A DNA stretch of 64,000 bases, from positions 744,001 through 808,000 of the forward strand of contig NZ_CP065218.1 in the NCBI RefSeq assembly GCF_015767675.1, read 5' to 3'. Position numbers and translations under genes: made by a program. This stretch comes from Vibrio navarrensis. GTDB lineage: Bacteria > Pseudomonadota > Gammaproteobacteria > Enterobacterales > Vibrionaceae. The notes beneath the pieces were generated by a model. It did no database searches, was not told the DNA's origin, and worked only from the letters and a program-made list of their open reading frames with translations. This document shows positions 36,091-45,224 of the stretch, piece after piece (position 1 is the first letter of the stretch; each line of letters begins with the position of its first letter).

Positions 36091-38205
36091 ATGAAAGATC
36101 CATTGTTGAATTCGCTGATATACGTCAGCCGCTACTACGGACTGGCCAACTCGCCAGAGGCGCTAGTCAACGGTTTGCCACTCTCCGATGGCAAGCTGAC
36201 GCCTTTTCTGCTGCCACGATCTGCAGAGCGCGCGGGCTTGGTCGCGAAAGAGAACCGCGCTGAACTGGAAGCTATCTCCAGCTTAGTCTTGCCCGCCATT
36301 TTGCTGCTCAAAGGCGGCGACTCGTGCGTGCTTAACAGTGTCAGCCAAGAAAAAGGCGAAGCGGAAATCACCAACTTAGAAAGTGGCATGGTGCCAGTCG
36401 TCATTCCTTTGGACGAGCTCAAAGCTCAGTACACAGGGCGCTATTTCTTAGTCAAAAAGCAGTTCCGCTATGACGAGCGCTCACCAGAGATCCTCAAAAC
36501 GCGCGAAGGTCACTGGTTTTGGTCAACCTTGTGGCAATCAAAACACATCTATCGTGACGTGTTGATCGCTTCTATCCTGATTAACCTATTTGCCATCGCA
36601 GCACCGATGTTTACTCGTATTGTCTACGACAAGGTGGTACCAAATCTCGCCTTTGAAACCTTGTGGGTATTGGCAAGTGGGATTTTCGTTGTCTTCCTGT
36701 TCGATTTTGTCCTAAAAATGCTGCGCAACTACTTTATTGATGTGGCAGGGAAAAAATCGGACATTCTGATCTCTTCAAAGTTGTTTAGCAAAGTGATGGG
36801 CATTCGTATGGAATCGAAGCCACCCTCGGTCGGTGCTTTTGCTCGCCATTTGCAAGAGTTTGAATCGATTCGCGAGTTTTTCACATCGGCAACGATAAGC
36901 TCGCTGATCGACCTACCTTTCGCGTTGCTGTTTCTCTTACTGATTTGGCTGATGGCGGGTGACTTGGTTTGGGTGCCTATCATCGGCGTGCTGATCGTGA
37001 TGATTCACTCATTTCTAATTCAAGGCCCCCTACGCCGATCGATTGAAGAAGGATCTCGTTTGGCGTCGCAGAAATACGCTAATCTGATCGAAAGTTTAGC
37101 CGGGCTGGAAACGGTCAAACTGTTCAGCGCACAAGGGCAGTTTCAGTACCGCTGGGAAGAAGCGGTTGCGCATATGGCCAACTGGAACATCAAAACTCGC
37201 CGCATCACAGACAGCATCCAAAGTGCCGCTGGCTTTGTGCAACAAAGTGCCAACGTGGGTATGATCATTCTTGGCGTCTATCTCATCTCTGAGGGTGACC
37301 TTACTATGGGGGGCTTGATCGCTGCGACGATGCTGAGCGGCAAAGCGATCGGCCCGCTGGTGCAACTGTCACTGTTATCGACTCGCTACAATCAAGCAAA
37401 ATCGTCAATGACTATCATTAATAAGGTGATGGAAATGCCAGACGAGCAAGAAGAAGGCAAACGCTATATTCACCGCCCGATTGTGCAAGGCAAAATTGAG
37501 CTGGATCGAGTAACGTTCCACTACCCTGATGCCCCCATCGCTTCGATTCGTGATTTGAGCCTGACCATTAATCCAGGGGAGAAAGTCGCCATCATTGGCC
37601 GTATTGGTTCGGGTAAAACCACCCTTGAGCGGCTGATTATGGGCTTATACAAACCCACAGCTGGGCACGTGCGTATCGATGATACCGATATTGAGCAGTT
37701 GCATCATGTTGATATCCGTCGCAACATTGGCTGCGTTCCGCAAGACAGCACGCTGTTCTTTGGCTCCATTCGCGAGAACATAACCTTGGGGCGTACGTTG
37801 GTCGATGATAGGGATGTGTTAGACGCCGCTAACCGCGCAGGGGTAACCAACTTTACCCAAGCAGACCCAGCAGGTTTAGAGCGCCAAGTCGGCGAAGGCG
37901 GTGCGATGCTCTCAGGTGGGCAGCGACAATCGGTGACGATTGCACGCGCATTTTTGGGTCGGCCGCCAATCCTACTCATGGACGAGCCAACCAGTGCGAT
38001 GGATAACCGCTCAGAGATGCAAATCAAGCATCAGCTCTCTCAACTAAAAGCGAGTGAAACGCTGATTCTCATCACGCACAAAACCTCGATGTTGGATGTG
38101 GTGGAACGCGTCATCGTGATGGAAAAAGGCAGCATTATTGCCGATGGGCCCAAAGCACAGGTGCTCAGTGATCTCAAACAAGGCAAGGTTCGCGCCGTCA
38201 GTTAA
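36091..38205 (+). CDS. lapB: Type I secretion ABC exporter, LapB family
   Basis: 704 residues: an N-terminal C39-peptidase-like domain of about 130 residues that lacks the catalytic Cys at the expected place (RYYGLANSPEALV), six transmembrane segments, then the nucleotide-binding domain with Walker A GRIGSGKTT, signature LSGGQRQSV, Walker B ILLMDEPTSAMD and the H-loop His in LITHKTS. Exporters with an inactive C39-like domain secrete RTX-type adhesins. With the HlyD-type protein and an outside TolC it forms the adhesin secretion channel. Last gene of the operon; a strong terminator follows. Confidence 0.93.
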   Translation: MKDPLLNSLIYVSRYYGLANSPEALVNGLPLSDGKLTPFLLPRSAERAGLVAKENRAELEAISSLVLPAILLLKGGDSCVLNSVSQEKGEAEITNLESGMVPVVIPLDELKAQYTGRYFLVKKQFRYDERSPEILKTREGHWFWSTLWQSKHIYRDVLIASILINLFAIAAPMFTRIVYDKVVPNLAFETLWVLASGIFVVFLFDFVLKMLRNYFIDVAGKKSDILISSKLFSKVMGIRMESKPPSVGAFARHLQEFESIREFFTSATISSLIDLPFALLFLLLIWLMAGDLVWVPIIGVLIVMIHSFLIQGPLRRSIEEGSRLASQKYANLIESLAGLETVKLFSAQGQFQYRWEEAVAHMANWNIKTRRITDSIQSAAGFVQQSANVGMIILGVYLISEGDLTMGGLIAATMLSGKAIGPLVQLSLLSTRYNQAKSSMTIINKVMEMPDEQEEGKRYIHRPIVQGKIELDRVTFHYPDAPIASIRDLSLTINPGEKVAIIGRIGSGKTTLERLIMGLYKPTAGHVRIDDTDIEQLHHVDIRRNIGCVPQDSTLFFGSIRENITLGRTLVDDRDVLDAANRAGVTNFTQADPAGLERQVGEGGAMLSGGQRQSVTIARAFLGRPPILLMDEPTSAMDNRSEMQIKHQLSQLKASETLILITHKTSMLDVVERVIVMEKGSIIADGPKAQVLSDLKQGKVRAVS

Positions 38206-38208
38206 CAC

Positions 38209-38237
38209 CAACCCCAGCACAGGCTGGGGTTGTTTTT
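38209..38237 (+). terminator. Terminator of the lap operon
   Basis: CAACCCCAGC (38209-38218) pairs with GCTGGGGTTG (38223-38232) around ACAG and is followed by TTTTT. It begins 3 bp after the lapB stop. Confidence 0.93.
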
Positions 38238-38244
38238 ATCCTCA

Positions 38245-38259
38245 GTTTACAGTGTAAAT
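38245..38259. promoter_or_regulatory. parS2 centromere site
   Basis: GTTTACAGTGTAAAT, a perfect match to NTTTACANTGTAAAN. It lies just beyond the lap terminator, between two convergent units. Confidence 0.85.
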
Positions 38260-38278
38260 ACACCCATCGTATCCAGCC

Positions 38279-38500
38279 TTAACGCCGTTGTAACTTCGTC
38301 GAGTGGTTGCCAACGTCATTGACTTGATAACCGTTTAATCTCAGCACGCAAGTCAAAACATCAACAAACAAGTCGGTACGCAAATTGCCGATATGCGCGT
38401 AATCGTAAACCGTCGGGCCACAAGCATAGAGCCCGACCGCATTTTCCCGGATGGTACAAAAAGGCTGAAGGGTCCTTGTGAGCGTGTTAAATAACTGCAC
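38279..38500 (-). pseudogene. Cysteinyl-tRNA synthetase N-terminal fragment
   Basis: The 73-residue frame reads [13 protein letters not shown], then [20 protein letters not shown] and [18 protein letters not shown], which is the start of a class I cysteinyl-tRNA synthetase including the zinc Cys in YACGPTVYD and the HIGH-type signature HIGN. Homology then stops after the first strand-helix of the Rossmann fold; the KMSKS loop and about 390 residues are missing, followed by a parS2 site and the lap terminator. The frame starts at GTG 38500, 9 bp after the FapA-domain gene. It cannot aminoacylate. It is most likely a decayed second copy of cysS; a retained short protein cannot be excluded. Confidence 0.75.
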
Positions 38501-38509
38501 GGGTGAGGG

Positions 38510-40186
38510 CTAGTTTGCGGCCACGTCTTCTTCTTCCAGGGTTGAGGAAACTTTGATCTCATACTGATTAAAACGGAAGATACTGCCACCATGAGTTCGC
38601 TTGGTGACCACCTGTTCATCACCAAATTGCACCGTCACTCGGGTGAACACTTTTTCCGTCGCTTCCACCGTATTGATTTCCAACAACGCATTGAATTCAG
38701 AGTCGACTGTTTCAAGCTCACCTTTAAGCGACTCGAGTTGTTCACTGTTTTGCGCTTTCAGCTCTGTAATTTCAGCCTCGACGCCTTCTTCCCTCTCCGC
38801 TTTGGGTGTCTTCTTAAATTCGAGTTCGCGACGAATCACATCCATCGTCTCTTCTTGGGCAATCTTATACTGCTCTTTGAGCGAAGCGATTTTATCTTTA
38901 TATGCTGCAAAACGAGCAAAGGCTTCAATCTTGGTCGCCGTATCCCCTTCAACACCAAGAAAGACACATTTTACTTTTCCGCCAACGCGGGCAACCCCAC
39001 CACTCAAGGTACCGTTTTTGCCGTTGGCATCCATCACGGTAAGATCATGACCGCACATAATGTCGTTGTTGAGTGAATGCACCGCAAGGTCAATGTTGTG
39101 CCCTGCCTGCAACTCACAATATTGTGCATAGTTGGCGCTAATATTGCCTTTGGTTTTAACCGAGCAGCTTTTGGCTTCACCCTCACTCACGGTATGACCG
39201 ATGATGCCTTTGCCAACCACAATATCGCCTTGTGCCTGCACATCGGCCGATTCGATAAAGCCGCCAACGGTGATCGAGCCTGTCGCGCGAACTTTCATCC
39301 CGGCTTCTATATCACCCGAGATCACCACATTGCCCTTAAATTTGATATGCCCCGTCCCGACACCGACGTTATTGAGGCACAACGCGCTGTCGACTTCGAT
39401 GGCTTTTTCTTTAATCAGAGGCATGCCCGCTTGACTGGCGACGAGTATGTTGGGATTGTAAGATGCGATTTCCGTTCCTTTGCCAGGTTTTAATGCTGCG
39501 TCTTTCCCGGCTAAAGGCGGAATGGCTTTGCCTTGAACCGTGAATCCCGGGGTACCTTTAGTGGCAGGCTCGCGACGCATCACTTCGTCTCCGCGTTCGA
39601 CGGTAATGGTTTCACCAAGATTGCGCATGTCGATTTTAGCGTTCGCTGACTTCCCTTTCTCCGGCTTAAGCACTCGCTTGGTGATGTCTTCCACCAGAGG
39701 AACAAATTGGGCATCTTTGCCTTTGACCGGTTGTTTGCCTTGTGCCACAGCTTGTACAAAACGCTCACCAGGTTTGAGCTGGTTGCTCATGACCAGCACT
39801 TTTTTCAAGGCCAGCTTGTTAATGCCTTTGGTAATATGCGCGCTGGCTAGGGCGTGGACTATCTCGCTACCGCGCAAACCTCGGCCTCCATAGGCACCCG
39901 TTATTTTCATACTGGCCAACATATCATTGTTTGACAGTTCGACTTCTAACTGCGCATTCAACCGTTTTGCCACCTCAATACCTTGATACGCTTCGGCCTT
40001 TTTCTCCCGCACACTGTTAATAAACCGCACCACTTCTGCTTCATCAAGAAACAGATTTCCAGCGTCCATCTCTGCCAGTACGGCGTCAATTTCTTTTCTG
40101 ATCAGCTCACCACCCAAATCCACTTCAGGGAGTTTGGCGATGATACTGGTCTTTTTTTCATTCCATGAAAGGCAAAGTTTCCACAT
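38510..40186 (-). CDS. FapA-family (DUF342) polymer-binding protein
   Basis: About 558 residues. After an N-terminal alpha/beta part, the centre is a FapA right-handed beta-helix with the family motifs MRREPATKGTPGFTVQGK and a run of short repeats (GNVVISGDIEAGMKVRATGSITVGG, DIVVGKGIIG). A coiled coil of about 90 residues (AAYKDKIASLKEQ onward) and a small C-terminal domain follow. FapA proteins are cytoplasmic and are implicated in polar or polymer-related assembly in vibrios; the exact job is unclear. I start at ATG 40186; a TTG at 40219 is also open but the extra residues look untranslated. Confidence 0.82.
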   Translation of the reverse strand: MWKLCLSWNEKKTSIIAKLPEVDLGGELIRKEIDAVLAEMDAGNLFLDEAEVVRFINSVREKKAEAYQGIEVAKRLNAQLEVELSNNDMLASMKITGAYGGRGLRGSEIVHALASAHITKGINKLALKKVLVMSNQLKPGERFVQAVAQGKQPVKGKDAQFVPLVEDITKRVLKPEKGKSANAKIDMRNLGETITVERGDEVMRREPATKGTPGFTVQGKAIPPLAGKDAALKPGKGTEIASYNPNILVASQAGMPLIKEKAIEVDSALCLNNVGVGTGHIKFKGNVVISGDIEAGMKVRATGSITVGGFIESADVQAQGDIVVGKGIIGHTVSEGEAKSCSVKTKGNISANYAQYCELQAGHNIDLAVHSLNNDIMCGHDLTVMDANGKNGTLSGGVARVGGKVKCVFLGVEGDTATKIEAFARFAAYKDKIASLKEQYKIAQEETMDVIRRELEFKKTPKAEREEGVEAEITELKAQNSEQLESLKGELETVDSEFNALLEINTVEATEKVFTRVTVQFGDEQVVTKRTHGGSIFRFNQYEIKVSSTLEEEDVAAN

Positions 40187-40354
40187 AAACAGCCACGTGC
40201 AGTTAAAGCCAAAAGACAATCTTGGAACTAGTCTAACGAAAATGAGGATCGCTGAGAATCATTGAAAGGGAATAATCTGGCTCACATCACTAAAGGGTAT
40301 GTCGAACGAGATTGCATCCAGTTTGTGACAGTGGGTCTATTTCTTGCCCAATCG

Positions 40355-40369
40355 GTTTACACTGTAAAT
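40355..40369. promoter_or_regulatory. parS2 centromere site
   Basis: GTTTACACTGTAAAT matches NTTTACANTGTAAAN. First of a cluster of three within 200 bp between the FapA-domain gene and tmcA; the 40187-40518 gap holds no gene. Confidence 0.85.
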
Positions 40370-40493
40370 CCACATCGCTAGCCACAAACAAAAAGAAGCC
40401 GATTAGGTAAAGCGCAACATCGAGGGTATTTTTATTTTCCGCTGAAGCTCACAATCTCTATGTATTTGGAATAAACCGCTAAAGCCACGAGCG

Positions 40494-40508
40494 ATTTACA
40501 GTGTAAAG
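40494..40508. promoter_or_regulatory. parS2 centromere site
   Basis: ATTTACAGTGTAAAG matches the motif core TTTACANTGTAAA. Second of the three-site cluster, just beyond the tmcA stop. Confidence 0.83.
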
Positions 40509-40518
40509 AGCAATGGGT

Positions 40519-42573
40519 TTACTCTGCAAGATGCTCCAATTTACATTGTAAATTCGATAGAGAAACGAGTTGGCGCACATCGTCTCTTAGCGCTTGTTCT
40601 GCTTGTTTGCGACCAGGAAAAGCAAAACGCGCAGCGCAGCGCTGCCACGACTGGTTGAGCAACACTTTGCTGATTAGCAGATCCGACAAGCTCTCCACGT
40701 CAAGCGACAATAGCCAAGCTTTAAGCCAAGGTTGGACGCTGTCAAAACTGTTACCACCTTCAGCATAATTGACAATCAGCGCGATACAAGTCGGATTGGG
40801 GCTTGAGTAGCTCACCGTGTTGAGCAGCGATCGCACCAGCATCGCATCCAACTCGGAAAAGCTCAACGACAGATAATCCGGCAGTGTCTCCTTGAACATC
40901 AGATGCGCTTGGGCTTGCCATATTTCAGCCAACGAACTTAACGCTTTCACCATCACCAGAGAATGGCATCCACTGGCTGCATCTTGAGAAAAACCCAATC
41001 GCAGTGGCACATAACCCGCTCGCTGCCAGAAGCGAACCAATCCCGCGCTGGCGCCAAAGCTGGTAGCAAGATAATCCGTTTTATCTTTAAGCAGAGTTTG
41101 TAACTGAGCCAATAGATTCTGCCCGATGCCACGCCCTTGCCAATCTGGGTGAACAGCAATCCGCATTACTCGTGTCGCGGTTTGCTGCGCAGCTTGCGTG
41201 ATGCCGAGATGATTGGCAATGGTGGTCGCAACCAAATGCCCGGCTGGGCGCCTATGTCCAAGCTGAATCGCTTTAATCAGATCGGCGTCCAACCCGCCTT
41301 CCTCAACGGTCAAAATGCAGCACACGACAGCATCTTGCACTTGTGCCAAGTAAAGCTGACACGCCTCATCGGCGAGCAACTGAAGTAAGTCATTGGGTGT
41401 GGTTTGATAATGCGCGTTGACCAAAAGAGAGATACAGGATTGGAGTACCGCTGGCTGTGCAAGTAATTCAGCTTTACTCACTAAGCGTAAGCTCAACGCA
41501 TCACTAATCACGTCATCAATCGACACATCATCGCTTTGTAACAAAAAGGCACGATTGAGCCACTCTTCCAGTGGGTCATTTCTCTTCCAGCGGATCGGCT
41601 GCTCTAAGTGATACGCTTTCATTCCGGGGCGCTCAGCTTGCAGCCAAGGGATAAACTTATTAGAAAAACCTCTGCCGCACCCTTCGTAACCATGAACGGT
41701 AGAAGAGAAGACCAAACGATGATAGTCAACGACCATCGCTTTTAGCATCGGCAAAGGAATGGCTGCAGCTTCATCAACCAGCAAGAGATCACACGATGGG
41801 CGTTGTGATAACAGCTCATCGGGCGCAATAAATTGCAGTGACGATTCACTGGTACGAAACATGAATTTCCCATCGCTTTGGGCACTGGATAACTGTGTTT
41901 GTGCGTGGAAAAATAATGTTTCAACTGCTGAAAATGACGGCGCGGTCAGCAAAATTTTCAACGGCCGCTGCTGCATTAACTGGCCACAAGCCAGACCAAG
42001 CGCACTGCTTTTTCCTCGTCCTCGGTCTGCCGTCAGCACAAGAGGCCGCTTGCGATGCCCAGTCAGCACTTTTTTGACCGATTCGATGGCATGACGCTGA
42101 TCCGCGAAGCCATCTTCAACCTCTGGCGCTACAACCAACTGGGGAACCTGTGTGACCTGCCCTTTGTTAATTTGCACTAACTCGGCGAAGTGACGCTCTA
42201 ACCAAGCTTGAGCATAAGAGGTTGTTGGTCCATCACTGGGTAATATCAGCAAAATCCCGCCGCCAACTAATGCACCACAAGCCGCGGTGAAACTATTGGC
42301 ATCAAACGGCTGGCGCGCATCGACAACAAGAACTTGGCACTCCTGCCCTAAAAGGCGCTGCCCTTGTTTATATCCGACCGCTTTTCTGATCTGCGGATGA
42401 AAGTCATCACGTAGCCCAACAGAAAAAATGACCGCCGAAGTTTGCAGAGTTAGCCAGTGATGCAGTTGTTCATCTTGCCAACTAGCGTCACCACGCAAAA
42501 CCACGCCATAACGCCAGCCTGTCGTTGATGCTTGCTGATAAATCGCATGCAACGCTTGTAAAGGAGTGTCCAT
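40519..42573 (-). CDS. tmcA: tRNA(Met) cytidine acetyltransferase TmcA
   Basis: 684 residues with the three expected modules: an N-terminal domain, a helicase-like ATPase (Walker A TADRGRGKSSALGL, Walker B DLLLVDEAAAIPLPML) and a GNAT acetyltransferase with acetyl-CoA motif AVHPDWQGRGIGQNLLAQL, plus a C-terminal tRNA-binding tail. It makes N4-acetylcytidine at the wobble position of elongator tRNA(Met), using ATP and acetyl-CoA. It lies downstream of parB2 in the same direction but behind a terminator. A parS2 site lies within its last codons. Confidence 0.93.
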   Translation of the reverse strand: MDTPLQALHAIYQQASTTGWRYGVVLRGDASWQDEQLHHWLTLQTSAVIFSVGLRDDFHPQIRKAVGYKQGQRLLGQECQVLVVDARQPFDANSFTAACGALVGGGILLILPSDGPTTSYAQAWLERHFAELVQINKGQVTQVPQLVVAPEVEDGFADQRHAIESVKKVLTGHRKRPLVLTADRGRGKSSALGLACGQLMQQRPLKILLTAPSFSAVETLFFHAQTQLSSAQSDGKFMFRTSESSLQFIAPDELLSQRPSCDLLLVDEAAAIPLPMLKAMVVDYHRLVFSSTVHGYEGCGRGFSNKFIPWLQAERPGMKAYHLEQPIRWKRNDPLEEWLNRAFLLQSDDVSIDDVISDALSLRLVSKAELLAQPAVLQSCISLLVNAHYQTTPNDLLQLLADEACQLYLAQVQDAVVCCILTVEEGGLDADLIKAIQLGHRRPAGHLVATTIANHLGITQAAQQTATRVMRIAVHPDWQGRGIGQNLLAQLQTLLKDKTDYLATSFGASAGLVRFWQRAGYVPLRLGFSQDAASGCHSLVMVKALSSLAEIWQAQAHLMFKETLPDYLSLSFSELDAMLVRSLLNTVSYSSPNPTCIALIVNYAEGGNSFDSVQPWLKAWLLSLDVESLSDLLISKVLLNQSWQRCAARFAFPGRKQAEQALRDDVRQLVSLSNLQCKLEHLAE
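40539..40553. promoter_or_regulatory. parS2 centromere site inside tmcA
   Basis: ATTTACATTGTAAAT matches the motif perfectly and overlaps codons for NLQCKL near the C-terminus of TmcA. Confidence 0.85.
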
Positions 42574-42616
42574 AAATCGTACCCAAGTTCGAAGTGTGCT
42601 TATGGTAGCACAGGAT

Positions 42617-42644
42617 CAAAAAAAGCCGCATCAGCGGCTTTTTC
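42617..42644 (-). terminator. Terminator of parA2-parB2
   Basis: AAAAGCCGC (42621-42629) and GCGGCTTTT (42634-42642) around ATCA, with T-rich flanks on both strands. It lies 17 bp beyond the parB2 stop and upstream of tmcA. Confidence 0.88.
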
Positions 42645-42660
42645 GTCAACAAATGGCGGT

Positions 42661-43635
42661 TTATCCTAGCTTGGATTCAAGGAATTTGAGGATCTCATCC
42701 ATCGTTTGGTCATCTATTTTCTTTAGTGTCAGCGCCAAATTACTGCCCTTACGGCTGTAAGACGCGCGTCCTTTGATAAGCTCTGTCTTCTCTGCTTTGG
42801 CTTGAGGCTTAGTTGGTAGCAACTCAGACATCCACTGCTCAAGCGTTTCCGTCACTTCTTTGGTCAAACGCGCCACTCCCTGAGCCTGACTACGTTGCCA
42901 AACCAGCCCTTCTTCACTCAGACATTTATGCAAAAGCTGCGTTTGTTGCTCACTTGGCAAAGAGAAGTACTGTTTGTGCAGTTTTACGATCGTCGGGCGG
43001 CCAAGCTCGCTCACGTTTGGGTAAGCTTGCAGCAACTCCATAGGCAGCGAAGCCGCTTTGAGCGCGCCGCTAACCAATGCCTCACTACATTGGAACATTT
43101 TTGCCAGCGCTTTTTGATCTTCGGCTTCCCCTTTATCCAACTTCGCCTGCATCTCTTTGCCTTTCTCGTACAGCGAGAGTGGCTTGTGTGCATTAGCGAC
43201 ATCAGACAAAAATTTCGCCTGCTCGGCACTGATGTTATCGGCGACATAAATGAGGAAATCTTGCTTCGCGAGAATACAAGACATACGACGGCGACTACCA
43301 TCGAGCACTTCGATCTTACCTTCAGCTGCACGACGACCGACCGCAGGGTATTGCTGCCCTCTCTCTTTGAGCGTACTTAAAACATCGGACAACGCGTGTT
43401 CGTTTAAAAATGCCTGTTCACGTGCATTTTCTGCAAACACGACCGTTTTCTGTTCCACCTCTTGAGCGGCAATACGCACCAATTCAAACGTGACGCTCTG
43501 CTCTCCCGCCACAGACAGTTCAATCACTTGTGCTTGTTCTTTCGCCGCAGTCTGCGCCTCTTGAGGTGTGGTGACTCGGCGCTTATCTGCTTTACCAAAG
43601 AGTTTGGCATTGAGTTCTGAAGTTCTGATTGCCAT
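42661..43635 (-). CDS. parB2: Chromosome 2 partition protein ParB2
   Basis: 324 residues. The ParB N-terminal domain has its nucleotide-box-related segment as YPAVGRRAAEGKIEVLDGSRRRMSCI, followed by a helix-turn-helix (DQKALAKMFQCSEALVSGALKAAS) and a C-terminal dimerisation domain. The plasmid-like character and length match ParB2 of vibrio chromosome 2. It binds parS2 sites, seven of which occur in this window, and with ParA2 positions the origin of chromosome 2. It is 7 bp downstream of parA2 and followed by a terminator. Confidence 0.94.
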   Translation of the reverse strand: MAIRTSELNAKLFGKADKRRVTTPQEAQTAAKEQAQVIELSVAGEQSVTFELVRIAAQEVEQKTVVFAENAREQAFLNEHALSDVLSTLKERGQQYPAVGRRAAEGKIEVLDGSRRRMSCILAKQDFLIYVADNISAEQAKFLSDVANAHKPLSLYEKGKEMQAKLDKGEAEDQKALAKMFQCSEALVSGALKAASLPMELLQAYPNVSELGRPTIVKLHKQYFSLPSEQQTQLLHKCLSEEGLVWQRSQAQGVARLTKEVTETLEQWMSELLPTKPQAKAEKTELIKGRASYSRKGSNLALTLKKIDDQTMDEILKFLESKLG

Positions 43636-43642
43636 GACTTAT

Positions 43643-44860
43643 TTATCCTTGATTCAGTGAAGACCAATGAGAATGAAGCACGCGCTCCAGTTCAAGCGCA
43701 CTCTTTTGCACCGCATCTTGCGCCGTCGCTAGTGTCTTTTTGCCGCCTTCAAAGTCACCCGTGGTTAAATCAAATACCGTGCTGTAGGTATCGGCGCAGG
43801 TTTCAAAAGCGCGACTGCGAGGAATGGTCGCCATCATCACTTGGTCACCCAGTAAGTAGTTCATCTCAGTCAGTACCGAGACTTGCTTTTTATTGTCATC
43901 TTCAAACATGGTTGGCATAAGGCGGACAAACTCCAGCCCTTTCCAATCGTCTGGAAACATTTCGTACACGGTTGGCAAGTGCTGGAAGAAGTTGACTGTC
44001 GACGCCCAGTCCAAACGTTTCGCCGCACATGGGATCAACAGCGCATTCGATGCATACATCGCATTCCAAACAAGAGGATCGACGTGAGGACCGGTATCAA
44101 TCATGATGACATCAAAATCATCAGCAATCTTATCGATCAGTTTTTCCTTGAGCAAACGAACGATATCAAGAGACTGATTTTGAGACAAATACTGCCAAGC
44201 TTCAGCGTTAAACATCGCATCTTCCGGGAACGCCGAAATGGTTTTTAGATTAGGATATTGCGTTGGTAAAAGCACATTGCGGTGCAAGAATTCACGATTA
44301 ACCTCGACCTCTTCTGGAACATTGTCCAGCATGATATCAACCGCAGAATAGATATTATCGTGCTCAGCAATGCTGATTTGCGGATTGAGGAATAAACGCA
44401 GAGAGCCTTGCGGGTCTAAGTCAATAAGACAAATACGGTAACGTTTATCCAAATTCAACGCCAAGCAAGCGGCTAAATGCACAGCCGTCATCGACTTGCC
44501 CGTACCGCCCTTTTGGTTTTGCACATTGATAATCCACGGCTTGTTTCCGGTGCTGTTTTTACGCTGGTGAAACTTCGCCACGCCCGCGGCGTCCATCAAC
44601 ATGTGTGCTTCTTCTAAAGAGATCGAGTAATGGTTGGCGTTGTTTTTGGTAAACTGATGCCCTTCCGCTTCCATTTTGCTGATCGCATCATCCAACTTAC
44701 GACGGGTTAAACCCGAACGAGTTTCCATTAATGCCTTAGACATTGGCGGAAAATAATCATCACTACGCTCTTCAAGCACAATCTCAATTCGGTCCGCCTG
44801 AACTTGTTGGGTTGATTCAGCCAACTTAATGAGATTCTCTATCGTTTGCTCTCTTTTCAT
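43643..44860 (-). CDS. parA2: Chromosome 2 partition ATPase ParA2
   Basis: 405 residues, a P1/P7-plasmid-type ParA with an N-terminal winged helix domain (about 1-105) ahead of the ATPase. The deviant Walker A is QKGGTGKSMTAVHLA near residue 115; Walker A' is LIDLDPQGSLRLF and Walker B is VIMIDTGPHVDP. The N-terminal DNA-binding part allows autoregulation and filament formation on DNA. It segregates chromosome 2 together with ParB2. The start is next to the origin region; its promoter must lie in 44861-45080. Confidence 0.95.
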   Translation of the reverse strand: MKREQTIENLIKLAESTQQVQADRIEIVLEERSDDYFPPMSKALMETRSGLTRRKLDDAISKMEAEGHQFTKNNANHYSISLEEAHMLMDAAGVAKFHQRKNSTGNKPWIINVQNQKGGTGKSMTAVHLAACLALNLDKRYRICLIDLDPQGSLRLFLNPQISIAEHDNIYSAVDIMLDNVPEEVEVNREFLHRNVLLPTQYPNLKTISAFPEDAMFNAEAWQYLSQNQSLDIVRLLKEKLIDKIADDFDVIMIDTGPHVDPLVWNAMYASNALLIPCAAKRLDWASTVNFFQHLPTVYEMFPDDWKGLEFVRLMPTMFEDDNKKQVSVLTEMNYLLGDQVMMATIPRSRAFETCADTYSTVFDLTTGDFEGGKKTLATAQDAVQKSALELERVLHSHWSSLNQG

Positions 44861-45080
44861 TATCGATTCCTTAGAGAAATATCTTTCGCACGATTGTACA
44901 GCACTTTAATTCAAATACAACAAAAAGGTGAACGTTCATTTTGAAGAACAATCACATAAAAATGTTTTAATCACGTCATAATGATGTAAACAAGAGCGAT
45001 AATGTGCTTGTGACTACAATGACTTTCATCAACCCTAACCGATTGCACTGAGACAAAACAAAAGAATTACAGTGTCACTA

Positions 45081-45095
45081 ATTTACAATGTAAAT
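45081..45095. promoter_or_regulatory. parS2 centromere site next to the origin
   Basis: ATTTACAATGTAAAT, perfect motif, between parA2 and the RctB-binding region; the site closest to the origin. Confidence 0.87.
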
Positions 45096-45224
45096 GTTAT
45101 CACTCATCGGAACGATTAGATAACACCTCTAAATTACGGCACTTGTCAAATTGATTAGTGAAACGAGCGAAAAAGCCGCTCTCATCGCAATCACGTGAAA
45201 GACTGAAACAAAGCGCGGAATCTC

